The notes beneath the pieces were generated by a model. That model was not told the DNA's origin. It ran no database searches and saw only the letters and a program-made list of their open reading frames with translations. A stretch of 64,000 bases of DNA from Reticulitermes speratus (lineage: Eukaryota > Arthropoda > Insecta > Blattodea > Rhinotermitidae), in the NCBI GenBank assembly GCA_021186555.1, contig JAJKFL010000006.1, forward strand, positions 34,283,478 to 34,347,477, given 5' to 3'. This document shows, one piece after another, positions 55,166 through 64,000 of the stretch. Every line of letters begins with the position of its first letter. Position 1 is the stretch's first letter. Both the position numbers and the translations under genes were made by a program.

Positions 55166-58100
55166 TTAAGTTCGTAGATTGTTTCTCGATTTCTCCAGAA
55201 TTTCTTTGCGTATCCGTGGATAATCAGGTTGTACTCTGAGTACCTGTTGACATACATCAATAGCATCAGCATACCTCTTACCCTTCATGTAATTAAATGC
55301 AAGCTTATACCCAATAGTGGGGTTTGCATGACCTCCATATTTCCATGCATATTCATACTGGTTTGCAGCATCTCTGTATGCTTGATCTTTTTCAGCTATA
55401 TACCCTGCATATTCATATGCTTTAGTGCATGCCTTGTTATGCTGCAATACACGACGCAGCAGTTCGCTTGCCATATCATATTTGTTGTTCTGAATGTATA
55501 TGTCTGCTAACAGCAACCAACACCGTTCTAAATATTCTGCATCTTCAAAGTTCCACACATTCTTTGCAACTCTCTTCAGTTGATTCCTAGCTCGCGGTAC
55601 TTGTTTGAGCAGCATATAAGCCATTGCTAAACCAAGAGCAGTACCAACATGATCCCTGTATGCATCTTGACTAGCAAGAGATGCAAAGTCCTGCATTGCC
55701 TGCTCTACGTTAGGTTTTTTGCGGGTTGCCAAAAGCAAAAAGTTGCCAAGAAGCCGATGATTTAAAACTTCATCTCCACCAATACCACCTGAACGAGGTT
55801 GAAGTTCTTTCAGAAGCCTTTCAGCCATCCTTAAAACCATCTCACGGGAACTTCGAAACTCTTCATCCTCTCCCTCCATTGAATCACTTCCTAATATTTC
55901 ATCATCAGGATTAAGGCATATCTCAATCATGTTATAAATTGCTTGTTGACCCCACTCAGGATCACGTCGTGCTGCATTAAACTGACGGAGAGCAGAATTG
56001 GAATTTCCAGAATACCATTCATAAAGGCCTCGGCAGTAAGCAAGACCAGCCTCCTGATTAGCACGCAGACAAGCAGCCTCTGCCTTGTCCAGATAGAATG
56101 GTACGTCTTCCAAATTCCCAGTCCGTCGCATCACTTCAACTAGCCTTGCAAGAGCAGTCCAATAATCAGGACGCCTTTCAAGCAGCTGCTGAAAATGGAA
56201 AGTAGCCGTTTCAAAGTCCACTTTCCTAAAAGCCAGGTCAGCCATCATCACAGTAGCTGCCTCGTTGTTGGCGTCTGCCTTGAGCAAAGTCATGCAGCTC
56301 ATCTGACACTGCTCCAAATCATTAACCTGCATATACAATCTTGCCAAGTCAACCAAAGTGTTTGTATCTTCCGGACAGTAAGCAAGAGCCTCCTTGTAGA
56401 AACGAATAGCTGCATCATGGTCTCTCAACATATTGGCATACTCTGCCATTTGCTGACAGATGTTTGCAGCCACTTGACGCTCCTCCATATTGCCACCAGA
56501 CTGGTCAACAGCCATTCTTTTCAGCACACGACTCTGGTTGTCATGAGCATCTTTCAATGTTGTAAGAGATATTTGAATGTTTCCAGCTTTCTCCCGCACC
56601 TTTGATAACAGTAACAGCAGCTTTGTTCGGGCTGTCAGTGCTGAAAGGTCACTGGTGTCAACTTTACCTTCTAGTTCCTGGGAAAGGGTTTTCTCAGTCT
56701 TATCATATTGCCCCAACTTCATGTACAGTTCTGCCATATCAAGTTTTAATTGCCCAGCATCTTCACCTTTCACAGCTTCCTTATAATAATTAATAGCTTT
56801 ACCATACTGATGGGTCTTTACAAGAGCCCTTCCCATCTTGCAAGCAAGAGCTGCATCACGAGGGTTACGTTTCAGAGCCTGTTCATAAGCTTCAATAGCT
56901 CTGTCTGGTTCCTGAATGGACATATATGCATCACCAAGCATCATAAAACTCTGAGGACCAGGTGAATTCTCCACCATTTCACGGAAACATTCAGCAAATG
57001 CACGACGATCCTTGCGCTGATTGAGGTGAATGTCAGCCATCTTACAGCGTGCCTGCTGGTAATATGTTTGGGTTGGTCCAATGCTTTGAAGAAATTCTAA
57101 AGCCAGTTTTGTATCTCCCCTGTGCAATGCTAGACTGGCATTAGCAATAGTTACACGACCCTCTTCTGTGGTGCCTTGAAATTCTTCAATGGCATCCTGC
57201 ATGATTTTAGCAGCTTCATGCATCTGATCAGCTGATCTGTGTGCCTCCACCAGTTCAAGGTATAGAGATGCCTTATCAGGCAAGGAAAGTTCGGGTAACC
57301 CAGCTGCAGTCCGAACCCGACCTCCACTTCCTGGCTTCAAACCACTAAGGGCCATTGCTGTCTGCAGTGTTTGTATGCACTCTGTAATACTGCCCTGCTG
57401 TTTCTGTACTAGTGCCATGATGAGGTGGTATAATGGGTGTTCACGGACTTTGAAATTGTAACTAAGCCCTACTTCCAGATTCTGTGCAGCCCGTTGGTAA
57501 TGTCCTTGCTGAACTAGAATTTGTGCCATAAGCAGGTGTGCATCAGCATAGGTGGCATCAACATCATCCAAGATATGTTGTAAAGTCAGTGATGCAGCTT
57601 TAGTGTCTCCACTGAGGAACTGAACAAAAGCAAACTGGTATAACGCTTCCAGAACACCGGGACAGGCCTTGCTCACAGCTTCAAGAATTGTCAAACTCTG
57701 CTTGATAGAAACTGGCAATGGCTGACCTTGTTGCAGTGTTGCAGCAGTACCAGCAGCCATAGTTGAAGATGAAACTGAAGCATATATCAGATATTCTTTC
57801 ACAACCTGAAGCAAGAAATCTGGATCAAGAACCTTCAAATATTTAGACCCATATGGCAAGGTTCGCAAGGTCCTGAAATGTATTTCTACAGCCTCATTCA
57901 GATATCCAATAGCTTTTTCAGCATCACCAGAAATAATCCTGGCTGACATAAGTAACAGATGGGGGGTTGGCTGAGATCCTTCTACCTCTTGGAGGAACTC
58001 CACCTGTTGGCGCACCTGATCAGTCACCCCACTTTCATTCAACTGACATAATGTCAACCCAGATAAAGCTGATATAGATGAATCATCTACTTTGGTTGCA

Positions 58101-59155
58101 CTACGATATAGTCTCATGGCTTCTTTGATCCTGCCCTGCAATAAACACTGATAACCCAGCTCTGCCTTGTAGTCGGCACTTGTTGGATCAAGTTGTGCAG
58201 CTCTCTCAGCAAAGCGGTATGTCTCAGCCAGTATAGCCTCGTTTCTCCCACACACCCGTGAAAACATCTGAGCACTGTCTACAAATAATTCAGAGTTCTT
58301 AGGTTCAAATTTCTCCATCTCGCTGTAGAAACGTCTCAAGCTCAGACTTGCTTCTTCATAATTTCCTGCTCGGCAAATAAGTGACAAAACCTTTACTTTC
58401 AAAGCTTCCAAGCAGTGAGGATCCACTGCTAGAATTCTGCTTGCTGTCTCAATAGCTTGATCCCAGTCCAGTAAAGCCAGCTGGTTTTTCATTTTTTCTA
58501 TGAGAGGAGGCGCGAATGTAGGAAACCTCACTACCAGTTGGTTCAGAAGACCAATTGCTCCTTCGTAGTCTTTCTGAAGCTCCTGAAAACGAACTTTTCC
58601 AAATACAGCATCAATATTTCTCTTGCCAGGACTGTGTTCCAAGCCTGACTGAAAGTAGTGAGGAATGTCTTTCACTTTGCCTTCCTTTCCAGCATACATT
58701 TCAATCCATCCCTTAATTACAAGTCCATCTGGACAATTGGAATTAGCTTTTAGGAGCCTATCAGTGTACTCACGAGCTTTCTCTGGTTTGCCTGTATGGA
58801 AAAGAACTACTGCACCATGATAGAGTGCCATCTCACCAGCATGCTTGCGTTCATCTTTAAGTCGTGAGTCAAGCTGAGCAAGAGCTTCCCTGTCTACAAC
58901 ATTACAGTGTCGATGTGCAAACATCAGTGCCAGTATAGTGCCCAGCACAACATCACTTTCTGTCTGAAGTGGTTCCAATTCACGAATCCCTTCCTGTATG
59001 CGATGTCCCAGTACCAATGACAAGCCATTGTACATACAAAATGTGGCATCACCTGGATACTTGCGAAGCCCATCAAGGGCAGCAGATTGCATTGCATGAT
59101 ACAGCTTTTCTCGGCAGTAGTAATGGACCTGGGCTTTCAAGTCTTTTTCATCCAT
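55166..59155 (-). CDS. TTC21B: Tetratricopeptide repeat protein 21B (IFT139), intronless
   Basis: A 1329-residue TPR protein, a core part of the intraflagellar transport-A complex, which drives retrograde transport in cilia and controls ciliary entry of membrane proteins. I start it at ATG 59155 because MDEKDLKAQVHYYCREKLYH is where vertebrate homologues begin (about 1316 residues in human); the same frame runs 46 codons further upstream to a TTG without homology. TPR units fill the length, e.g. MLGDAYMSIQEPDRAIEAYE near residue 735, and the conserved end includes YEYAWKYGGHANPTIGYKLA. There is no stop, frameshift or splice site in 4 kb. In insects it is expected only in ciliated sensory neurons and, if present, sperm. 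The lack of introns next to a 14-exon gene is odd and suggests a retrogene or intron loss. Confidence 0.93.
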   Translation of the reverse strand: MDEKDLKAQVHYYCREKLYHAMQSAALDGLRKYPGDATFCMYNGLSLVLGHRIQEGIRELEPLQTESDVVLGTILALMFAHRHCNVVDREALAQLDSRLKDERKHAGEMALYHGAVVLFHTGKPEKAREYTDRLLKANSNCPDGLVIKGWIEMYAGKEGKVKDIPHYFQSGLEHSPGKRNIDAVFGKVRFQELQKDYEGAIGLLNQLVVRFPTFAPPLIEKMKNQLALLDWDQAIETASRILAVDPHCLEALKVKVLSLICRAGNYEEASLSLRRFYSEMEKFEPKNSELFVDSAQMFSRVCGRNEAILAETYRFAERAAQLDPTSADYKAELGYQCLLQGRIKEAMRLYRSATKVDDSSISALSGLTLCQLNESGVTDQVRQQVEFLQEVEGSQPTPHLLLMSARIISGDAEKAIGYLNEAVEIHFRTLRTLPYGSKYLKVLDPDFLLQVVKEYLIYASVSSSTMAAGTAATLQQGQPLPVSIKQSLTILEAVSKACPGVLEALYQFAFVQFLSGDTKAASLTLQHILDDVDATYADAHLLMAQILVQQGHYQRAAQNLEVGLSYNFKVREHPLYHLIMALVQKQQGSITECIQTLQTAMALSGLKPGSGGRVRTAAGLPELSLPDKASLYLELVEAHRSADQMHEAAKIMQDAIEEFQGTTEEGRVTIANASLALHRGDTKLALEFLQSIGPTQTYYQQARCKMADIHLNQRKDRRAFAECFREMVENSPGPQSFMMLGDAYMSIQEPDRAIEAYEQALKRNPRDAALACKMGRALVKTHQYGKAINYYKEAVKGEDAGQLKLDMAELYMKLGQYDKTEKTLSQELEGKVDTSDLSALTARTKLLLLLSKVREKAGNIQISLTTLKDAHDNQSRVLKRMAVDQSGGNMEERQVAANICQQMAEYANMLRDHDAAIRFYKEALAYCPEDTNTLVDLARLYMQVNDLEQCQMSCMTLLKADANNEAATVMMADLAFRKVDFETATFHFQQLLERRPDYWTALARLVEVMRRTGNLEDVPFYLDKAEAACLRANQEAGLAYCRGLYEWYSGNSNSALRQFNAARRDPEWGQQAIYNMIEICLNPDDEILGSDSMEGEDEEFRSSREMVLRMAERLLKELQPRSGGIGGDEVLNHRLLGNFLLLATRKKPNVEQAMQDFASLASQDAYRDHVGTALGLAMAYMLLKQVPRARNQLKRVAKNVWNFEDAEYLERCWLLLADIYIQNNKYDMASELLRRVLQHNKACTKAYEYAGYIAEKDQAYRDAANQYEYAWKYGGHANPTIGYKLAFNYMKGKRYADAIDVCQQVLRVQPDYPRIRKEILEKSRNNLRT

Positions 59156-60640
59156 ATTTTCAGGTAAGTGACAATGACTATTGACTTCACAATTATTATA
59201 TATACTTCCAGTCCATGAATTAAACCTGTAAAGACAATGTTTCACCATATGTTCAGAGTGAGATTTAAGAACTTTGTACATGAAATCATTCAAAATTTAT
59301 TATTTTAAATTGTTCTTTAGAGTTATGGAGCTTGCAGGCAATGAATGTGTTCAAGAATATTTTTAAAAACTGGACCAAGCAAGAGTGATAATATGCACAG
59401 TTAACACAACCAAATATACACTGCTTATGTGACTGTACAATTGTGAAATGAAAAATGTGAATGTATTATCGCCTTGCATGCATTCTTTAAAAAAAGTGTG
59501 CAAAATGTTCATTCATACACATCTCCAAAACTACTAACTAGAATTAAATGAAATTTGGTACTGGGGAGGTCTACATTAAATATTGTTTAGTTAACCTGAT
59601 TTTGGTTTACTTTGCTTTCAAAAAAAGATACCAATAATTAAAATTTAGGGATCTACTGAGAGAACTAATCTATAAACATGCAGACAGTGACTTGACAAAC
59701 AACTGTCATGATCCTCCAGTTAACTACTTAGATCTACTTAGCTGTGGCACAACGTTCCATAGCTTTATTGTTTAGGTACAAGAGTTGTGGATATGTACTC
59801 ACTACTGATGCAGGATGGCAGAAGTGTAAATATCTCTGGCACGACATTTTGTCTGTTTCTGTCCCCTCAAATAAAAAATGCTGAAGAGTCAGTGTTACAC
59901 TTCTTCGTTAACTGTAACATGACACAGTAAATATGCACTTTCTTTTCATATAGAATATGCTGTAATGTGTTTACAAAACTACCTGTTTATGAAAAGTTTT
60001 CCAAATACAAATTTGCTTCCAAAATCATTGCACAATGTACGTATGTCTGCACATATCAGATAAAAACAGACAACAGTGTTAGAAGATATTTCCTAAATCA
60101 ACTGTCTTCACAAAAAAATGTACATATACTCATCAACAGAGTACAGACCTGCAATAATAGGACTGTCAGTATTATCCACTGATCAAGGATTTACTATTAT
60201 TTAACCTTGCCAAAAACATGTTCATGGAATATCAAAGTCCAAGTAATATGAAATTGTTTGTATTTTCCCATAAAAAAACTAATGGGGATTACCAAGCAGG
60301 GAGTATTTGTTTTTACTTACTATGAGATGAAAAGAAAATGGACATGGAAGTTCACTATGAAAAATGATACTCTAGACAGATGGAAAATAAACAACCCACT
60401 AAACATCTGAGGGTTATGCAGTTTCTCAGTCAATAGGCAATAGAGTACATCACATAGAATATGCATTAATTTATTAATTACTCAACAAGAAACATATTTA
60501 AAATCTGAGATTAGAAAAAAATGATTCGGTGTGATTTTCAATTAGGCGTCACCGACAACTCATTGGCATATCTGTGACATGGAAAGTACATGCAGCACCC
60601 AATGTAGCAAAGTATAAATGCACATTCTTCATCAGATACA
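59156..60640 (-). promoter_or_regulatory. TTC21B 5' flank
   Basis: Contains the 5' UTR and probably the promoter of TTC21B, but no element can be pinned down. No coding sequence or recognised repeat is seen in this 1.5 kb. Confidence 0.35.
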
Positions 60641-60899
60641 CGTTTTATTAACGTGGTCACATTATGTAAGATAACATGAGTGCAACATATAGCGTATGTG
60701 GAGACATGAGATGTGTATGGACATTTCCATGCAATGTCACAGCAAATGCCTCATATTTTTTATTATCATTATTACTTTGTGTACCCAGAAATCTGGAGGA
60801 ACTAACGGTCTTCAAGTTTTAACCTTCTATGTTGGTTAGTCTTCAAGATACCGAATCTCAAAATTGTCATGTGTAACTTGAATACACCTCCAAAACAGT

Positions 60900-61150
60900 T
60901 TAAGGAGCCAGCATAGCATAGTCAGTATAGTAACTAGGCTACGGGCTGGACGTTATCAGGTTCTGATGCCAACATGCACAAAACACTTCTTTTCTCCACA
61001 GCATCCATACTGCCTTTGGAGCCAAACCAGTTGGGGCTGTTTCACTGGGGTAAAGCAGTAAGATGTGAATCTGATGGTTAAGGAGTGGAGCCATGCCTCC
61101 ACTCCCTCCCCTATGCATTCCTGTTGTGCAGAGGGGCAACTTAACTTTTC
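60900..61150 (+). mobile_element. SINE-B copy with tRNA-like head
   Basis: The head GGAGCCAGCATAGCATAGTC and AGTAACTAGGCTACGGGCTG leads to a B-box region ATCAGGTTCTGATGCC. The body TAAAGCAGTAAGATGTG and GGAGTGGAGCCATGCCTCCA follows. Confidence 0.7.
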
Positions 61151-61264
61151 ACTCGACATTAATGTCACACTTAATGGCAGCTCACTGTTGCTACTGCATG
61201 CTGGTACAGACACGGGAAACTCCTAAAAGCCCCTCATAAAACTGCAATTCTATATTGTATGGCT

Positions 61265-61443
61265 TTGAAAGTAATGGGGACCAGGTCTCTTTACCGGGGG
61301 TAAAGTGACTGGGGCGTGGCATTGACCAGCCACCCCTATCTGGCACCAAGGTTAAAGAAAGAGTAGAGCTGTACCTCTACTCCCCTCTGGGCCTTTATGG
61401 CCTGTTATAGGGTGAACTTCACCTTTTACCTTTACCTTTATGG
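61265..61443 (+). mobile_element. SINE-B copy, 5'-truncated, with CCTTTA tail
   Basis: GGGGGTAAAGTGACTGGGGC, AGGTTAAAGAAAGAGTAGAG and CTCTGGGCCTTTATGGCCTG are nearly identical to 30612-30840. It ends TTTACCTTTACCTTTA, showing a hexanucleotide tail. Confidence 0.75.
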
Positions 61444-62637
61444 CTTTGAAAGTAACCTCTTCCAAATGTAATGTGGTAAAGGGATTAAGGTACCAATACC
61501 AGCGGCCTCCTTATTCCATGTGAAAGCTACGTACTAGATGACAAACATATCACAAAATACTACTAACACCAAAACCAAGAGCATATATTTAAAAAAATAA
61601 GAGCAGGATTTCTTTGTAACCGATATGAACACCAGAATTTATGGGGTACAAGTAAATGTAAAATTTCCTTTTCTCAGTATCATGGATGTGCTTTCTAGAA
61701 ACAAACAGCTACACACCACAAGATTCCTAAATTCAGAGCACAAGAAACAACAGTCAGTAAATTCTTCCAACAGCTATTACTACAATACAGGAAGAAAACA
61801 TGAACACTTTTAAGTTCTGTGGCCAGAAATAGGAAAAGCGTAACATTTTTGGGTTTTAATGCTAGAGAGGTTTAGTAATGGTAAGAAGCCTTCTGTATTC
61901 TTGAAACAGAATTACCCCATGTAAATGAACGTTCTTGATTCAATCACAGTTAGCCACAAAATGTGTATTTTCTGCAATCTTCATTTTAACTTGATGATGG
62001 TGATGGAATGTAAGTATGAAACTTTAAACACAGTGTAAATAGTAGCATCACAGGTAGTATTAATTTTAAGTTTAAACTTCTGGGTAAAGAACAACAGTTC
62101 AAATATGTTATTTTGTAGTACTAAACACTGAAAGTGTATGACCTCGGTTTACAGCAGTGGGGCCTACATACACGCAGTTTTCTTATCACCAAAGGTGATG
62201 TGAAAACCATAGCACAACAGAGAAATTACAAATTATTCCATTGGGCACTGGAAACAATACAAAATGATATTATTAAGAAAATTTTAATAGGTTTTATATA
62301 CCATATAAATAAAAGACAGGAGTATTTCTCAACAAAAATATGGAGTAATATTTACATATGGGAATTACTAAATTCTCATACCCAGTACTTTAATACCACC
62401 TTTCCAAACTAAATCAATAGCAATAATCCATGATGACTCTACAATAAACTATAAGAAATCTCCATATTTCAAACTGTACAATATACGTGAAAATGATCTT
62501 TCTCTGGTTTATAACCTACAGCATAATGAGCACCATGTTTTCTCTTTAAGGTCACACAGTATCCTTGTATAAGCCAGGTCAAATGCATAGTAATCTAAGT
62601 ATGACACTAACAAGACTATGCAAGGCGACAGATCTCT

Positions 62638-62754
62638 CTACTCAACAATTCGGCTTATATATTCTGGCAAAGCATTTTCTTCAAGGTACTTTTGTAAGTA
62701 CGTGCAGGTCACTTTCATTTTGAGGTCATTCTTCACAACATGGTCAAATGCAGC
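62638..62754 (-). CDS. Terminal coding exon of an unrecognised gene
   Basis: On the minus strand a strong pyrimidine tract ending CTGTTTGCAG (AG at 62756-62755) is followed by 38 codons and TAG at 62640-62638. The peptide begins AAFDHVVKNDLKMKVTCTYL, continues QKYLEENALPEYISRIVE, and has the balanced composition of a conserved soluble protein. I do not recognise the family. Phase 0 is assumed because the other two frames give no such stretch. Upstream exons must lie to the right, probably beyond the window; none is evident in 62755-64000. It sits upstream of TTC21B in the same orientation. Confidence 0.6.
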   Translation of the reverse strand, partial: AAFDHVVKNDLKMKVTCTYLQKYLEENALPEYISRIVE

Positions 62755-62889
62755 CTGCAAACAGCAAGACACAAACAAATTAGTTCAGTCATACTTGAAA
62801 ACCATATGCACAATATAAGAAAGTGCCCATGCAATTGTTCTATCCTACCACTTAGTTTATTTAATAATGCTTCATCACCAACACGAGCC

Positions 62890-63080
62890 ATGACAGCTCA
62901 GCTAGTAAACTGAGTGGTTATGGGCTGCATAATCAGGCAGGGACAGGAATTTTCTTATCAACAACCATGTCCAAACCAAAAAGCAGCCTCCCATCCACTA
63001 AGTCCCACAAATTATTTTCTACAATTACAGGAACTGGAGGATGAGTCACCATCTGCTTTCACATAGTAGTGACATTGAGC
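62890..63080 (+). repeat. Possible divergent SINE-B copy
   Basis: GAGCCATGACAGCTCAGCTA, then TTATGGGCTGCATAATCAGG, weakly follow the order of the SINE-B head. GCAGCCTCCCATCC sits where GCCTCCTGTAC occurs in other copies. Too diverged to be sure. Confidence 0.3.
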
Positions 63081-63284
63081 ATGATCGACACTTTACCTTC
63101 ACTCCACCTATGTGTCTACATGGCATAACGCTTTGGTATGGGAAGAATACCATCATCCTTATATAAATGCAGAGATTATGTAGTGACAAACGAGAAATGG
63201 TAGGACAATTATGAATGGTCAGCTGGGAAGTAGTAACAGCATAGTCTAAGGTTCTGTATCCGTGAAAGTTTGAGTCTTCTGTGA

Positions 63285-63445
63285 CATTATGCCATGTTGA
63301 TCGGTAAAAAATCACTAATGTTTCTAGAGACTGCAGTGCCTTCATCCACTGCTGGTAACCATTTACCAGTTGACATAGCGTAACATCCCAGAAGATGTGC
63401 ATTGTCATCAACACTGCTGTGAGAACCGCCAATCTAACATCTGCA
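63285..63445. repeat. Dispersed repeat RX copy
   Basis: Contains GTTGATCGGTAAAAAATCAC, TGCAGTGCCTTCATCCACTG, GGTAACCATTTACCAGTTGA and the tail AACATCCCAGAAGATGTGCA. On the minus strand it reads GGATGAAGGCACTG, then TAGAAACATT, the same arrangement as the hammerhead-like motif. Confidence 0.55.
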
Positions 63446-63803
63446 TACTTCTGGGTTTATTCAAGTGCTTTATCAATGTCAGAAGTTATGTTGTATCAAG
63501 TGAGAAACAGTACAACAATTACAAATAGTAAACCTACAGGACTGTTGATGGAAGTTATCACATCCCATTATACAGCTGTAGCCACCAATTCAATTGAAGA
63601 AGGCAGAGAAAAGAACCATTCCAAAAATTTAGCACAGATAGTCCCCTGATCAAAACTCAAACTAGGTTCTCCCCCAAACAAAAGATAAATCTTGCCTCTC
63701 AAACTGGTTCGTAATACCATGCCCTAATAGGAACATGAAACTTTCTGTATTAATTTCCACCTCACTATGCCTCCCATAAATCCAACCCCTCGTCCGCACC
63801 TCA
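63446..63803. other. No recognised feature
   Basis: Between the RX copy and the right-edge tandem repeat I see no gene or repeat. Confidence 0.5.
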
Positions 63804-63963
63804 GGGTTATGTGGGATGGTAACAGGTGTGGAGGGGGTGCCCTGAGTGGGGCTACTCTGACACATGCTGGCAATCTGTACCCTGGGTCACGTGGGAGGTG
63901 TTAACAGGTGTGGAGAGGGTACCCTGTAGAGGGTTACTACGACACACGCTGGCTAACGGGATT
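63804..63963. repeat. Two 80-bp tandem units near the right edge
   Basis: Unit 1 starts GGGTTATGTGGGATGGTAAC at 63804 and unit 2 GGGTCACGTGGGAGGTGTTAAC at 63884, exactly 80 bases apart. Both contain ACAGGTGTGGAG, a GTACCCTG/GTGCCCTG block and GACACA(T/C)GCTGGC. The segment is richer in G and C than its surroundings. A third unit is not evident before the window ends. Confidence 0.75.
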
Positions 63964-64000
63964 CTGGTCTACCCGAGCCAAGGTGGAAGGTATCGTGCTG

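Larger units (their letters stand above)
60644..62637 (-). other. Putative 3' UTR/flank of the right-edge gene
   Basis: Follows the stop codon at 62638. A minus-strand AATAAA is at 60644-60649 (plus TTTATT). Two SINE-B copies lie in it (60900-61150 and 61265-61443). Open frames such as 62134-62412 have no recognisable domain. Confidence 0.35.

Noticed and set aside
55229..56965. Several plus-strand frames opposite TTC21B
   Set aside because: They are antisense shadows of the TPR coding sequence.
59156..59293. 46-codon in-frame N-terminal extension of TTC21B
   Set aside because: Begins at a TTG, lacks similarity to the family, and the homologous start is ATG 59155.
62134..62412. 92-codon plus-strand frame
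   Set aside because: No recognised domain and composition as expected for AT-rich non-coding DNA.

Overview
This is AT-rich animal DNA with spliced genes, almost certainly from an insect. The density and kinds of repeats (non-LTR elements, mariner, pogo, hAT and piggyBac-type MITEs, Penelope-like elements, tRNA-derived SINEs) recall cockroach and termite genomes. That attribution is from memory of repeat families, not from a search.

Three cellular genes are supported. (1) A plus-strand M1 aminopeptidase N gene spans 6192-49391. I joined 14 coding exons by reading frame and GT-AG splice sites; they give one uninterrupted 939-residue secreted zinc peptidase with GAMEN, HExxH-18-E and the catalytic Tyr. 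Its introns total about 40 kb and hold most of the mobile elements. (2) A minus-strand, intronless TTC21B/IFT139 gene lies at 55166-59155 (1329 residues, TPR protein of the intraflagellar transport-A complex). (3) The last coding exon (62638-62754, minus) of a gene I do not recognise enters from the right edge.

Layout: 1-1970 has no gene and one dispersed repeat. 1975-4912 is a dead non-LTR retrotransposon. 6.2-49.4 kb is the aminopeptidase gene. 49.4-50.7 kb is its likely 3' UTR. 50.8-51.5 kb is a mariner relic. 52.2-59.2 kb is TTC21B with a long putative 3' UTR carrying a minisatellite and a 764-bp pogo-type element. 59.2-62.6 kb is TTC21B 5' flank and the putative 3' UTR of gene 3, with SINEs. 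62.6-64 kb holds the terminal exon, repeats and an 80-bp tandem duplication.

The most interesting non-genic signals are: a recurring hammerhead-ribozyme-like motif (CTGAwGA, hairpin, GAAAC) in a Penelope-like element and at least six other dispersed sites; two unrelated cut-and-paste transposons (pogo and mariner) that have each lost the catalytic core but kept the DNA-binding domain and both ends; a pair of 176/177-bp TTAA-flanked MITEs; a 101-bp palindrome; and the intronless TTC21B. The enzyme and the ciliary protein have no evident functional link.
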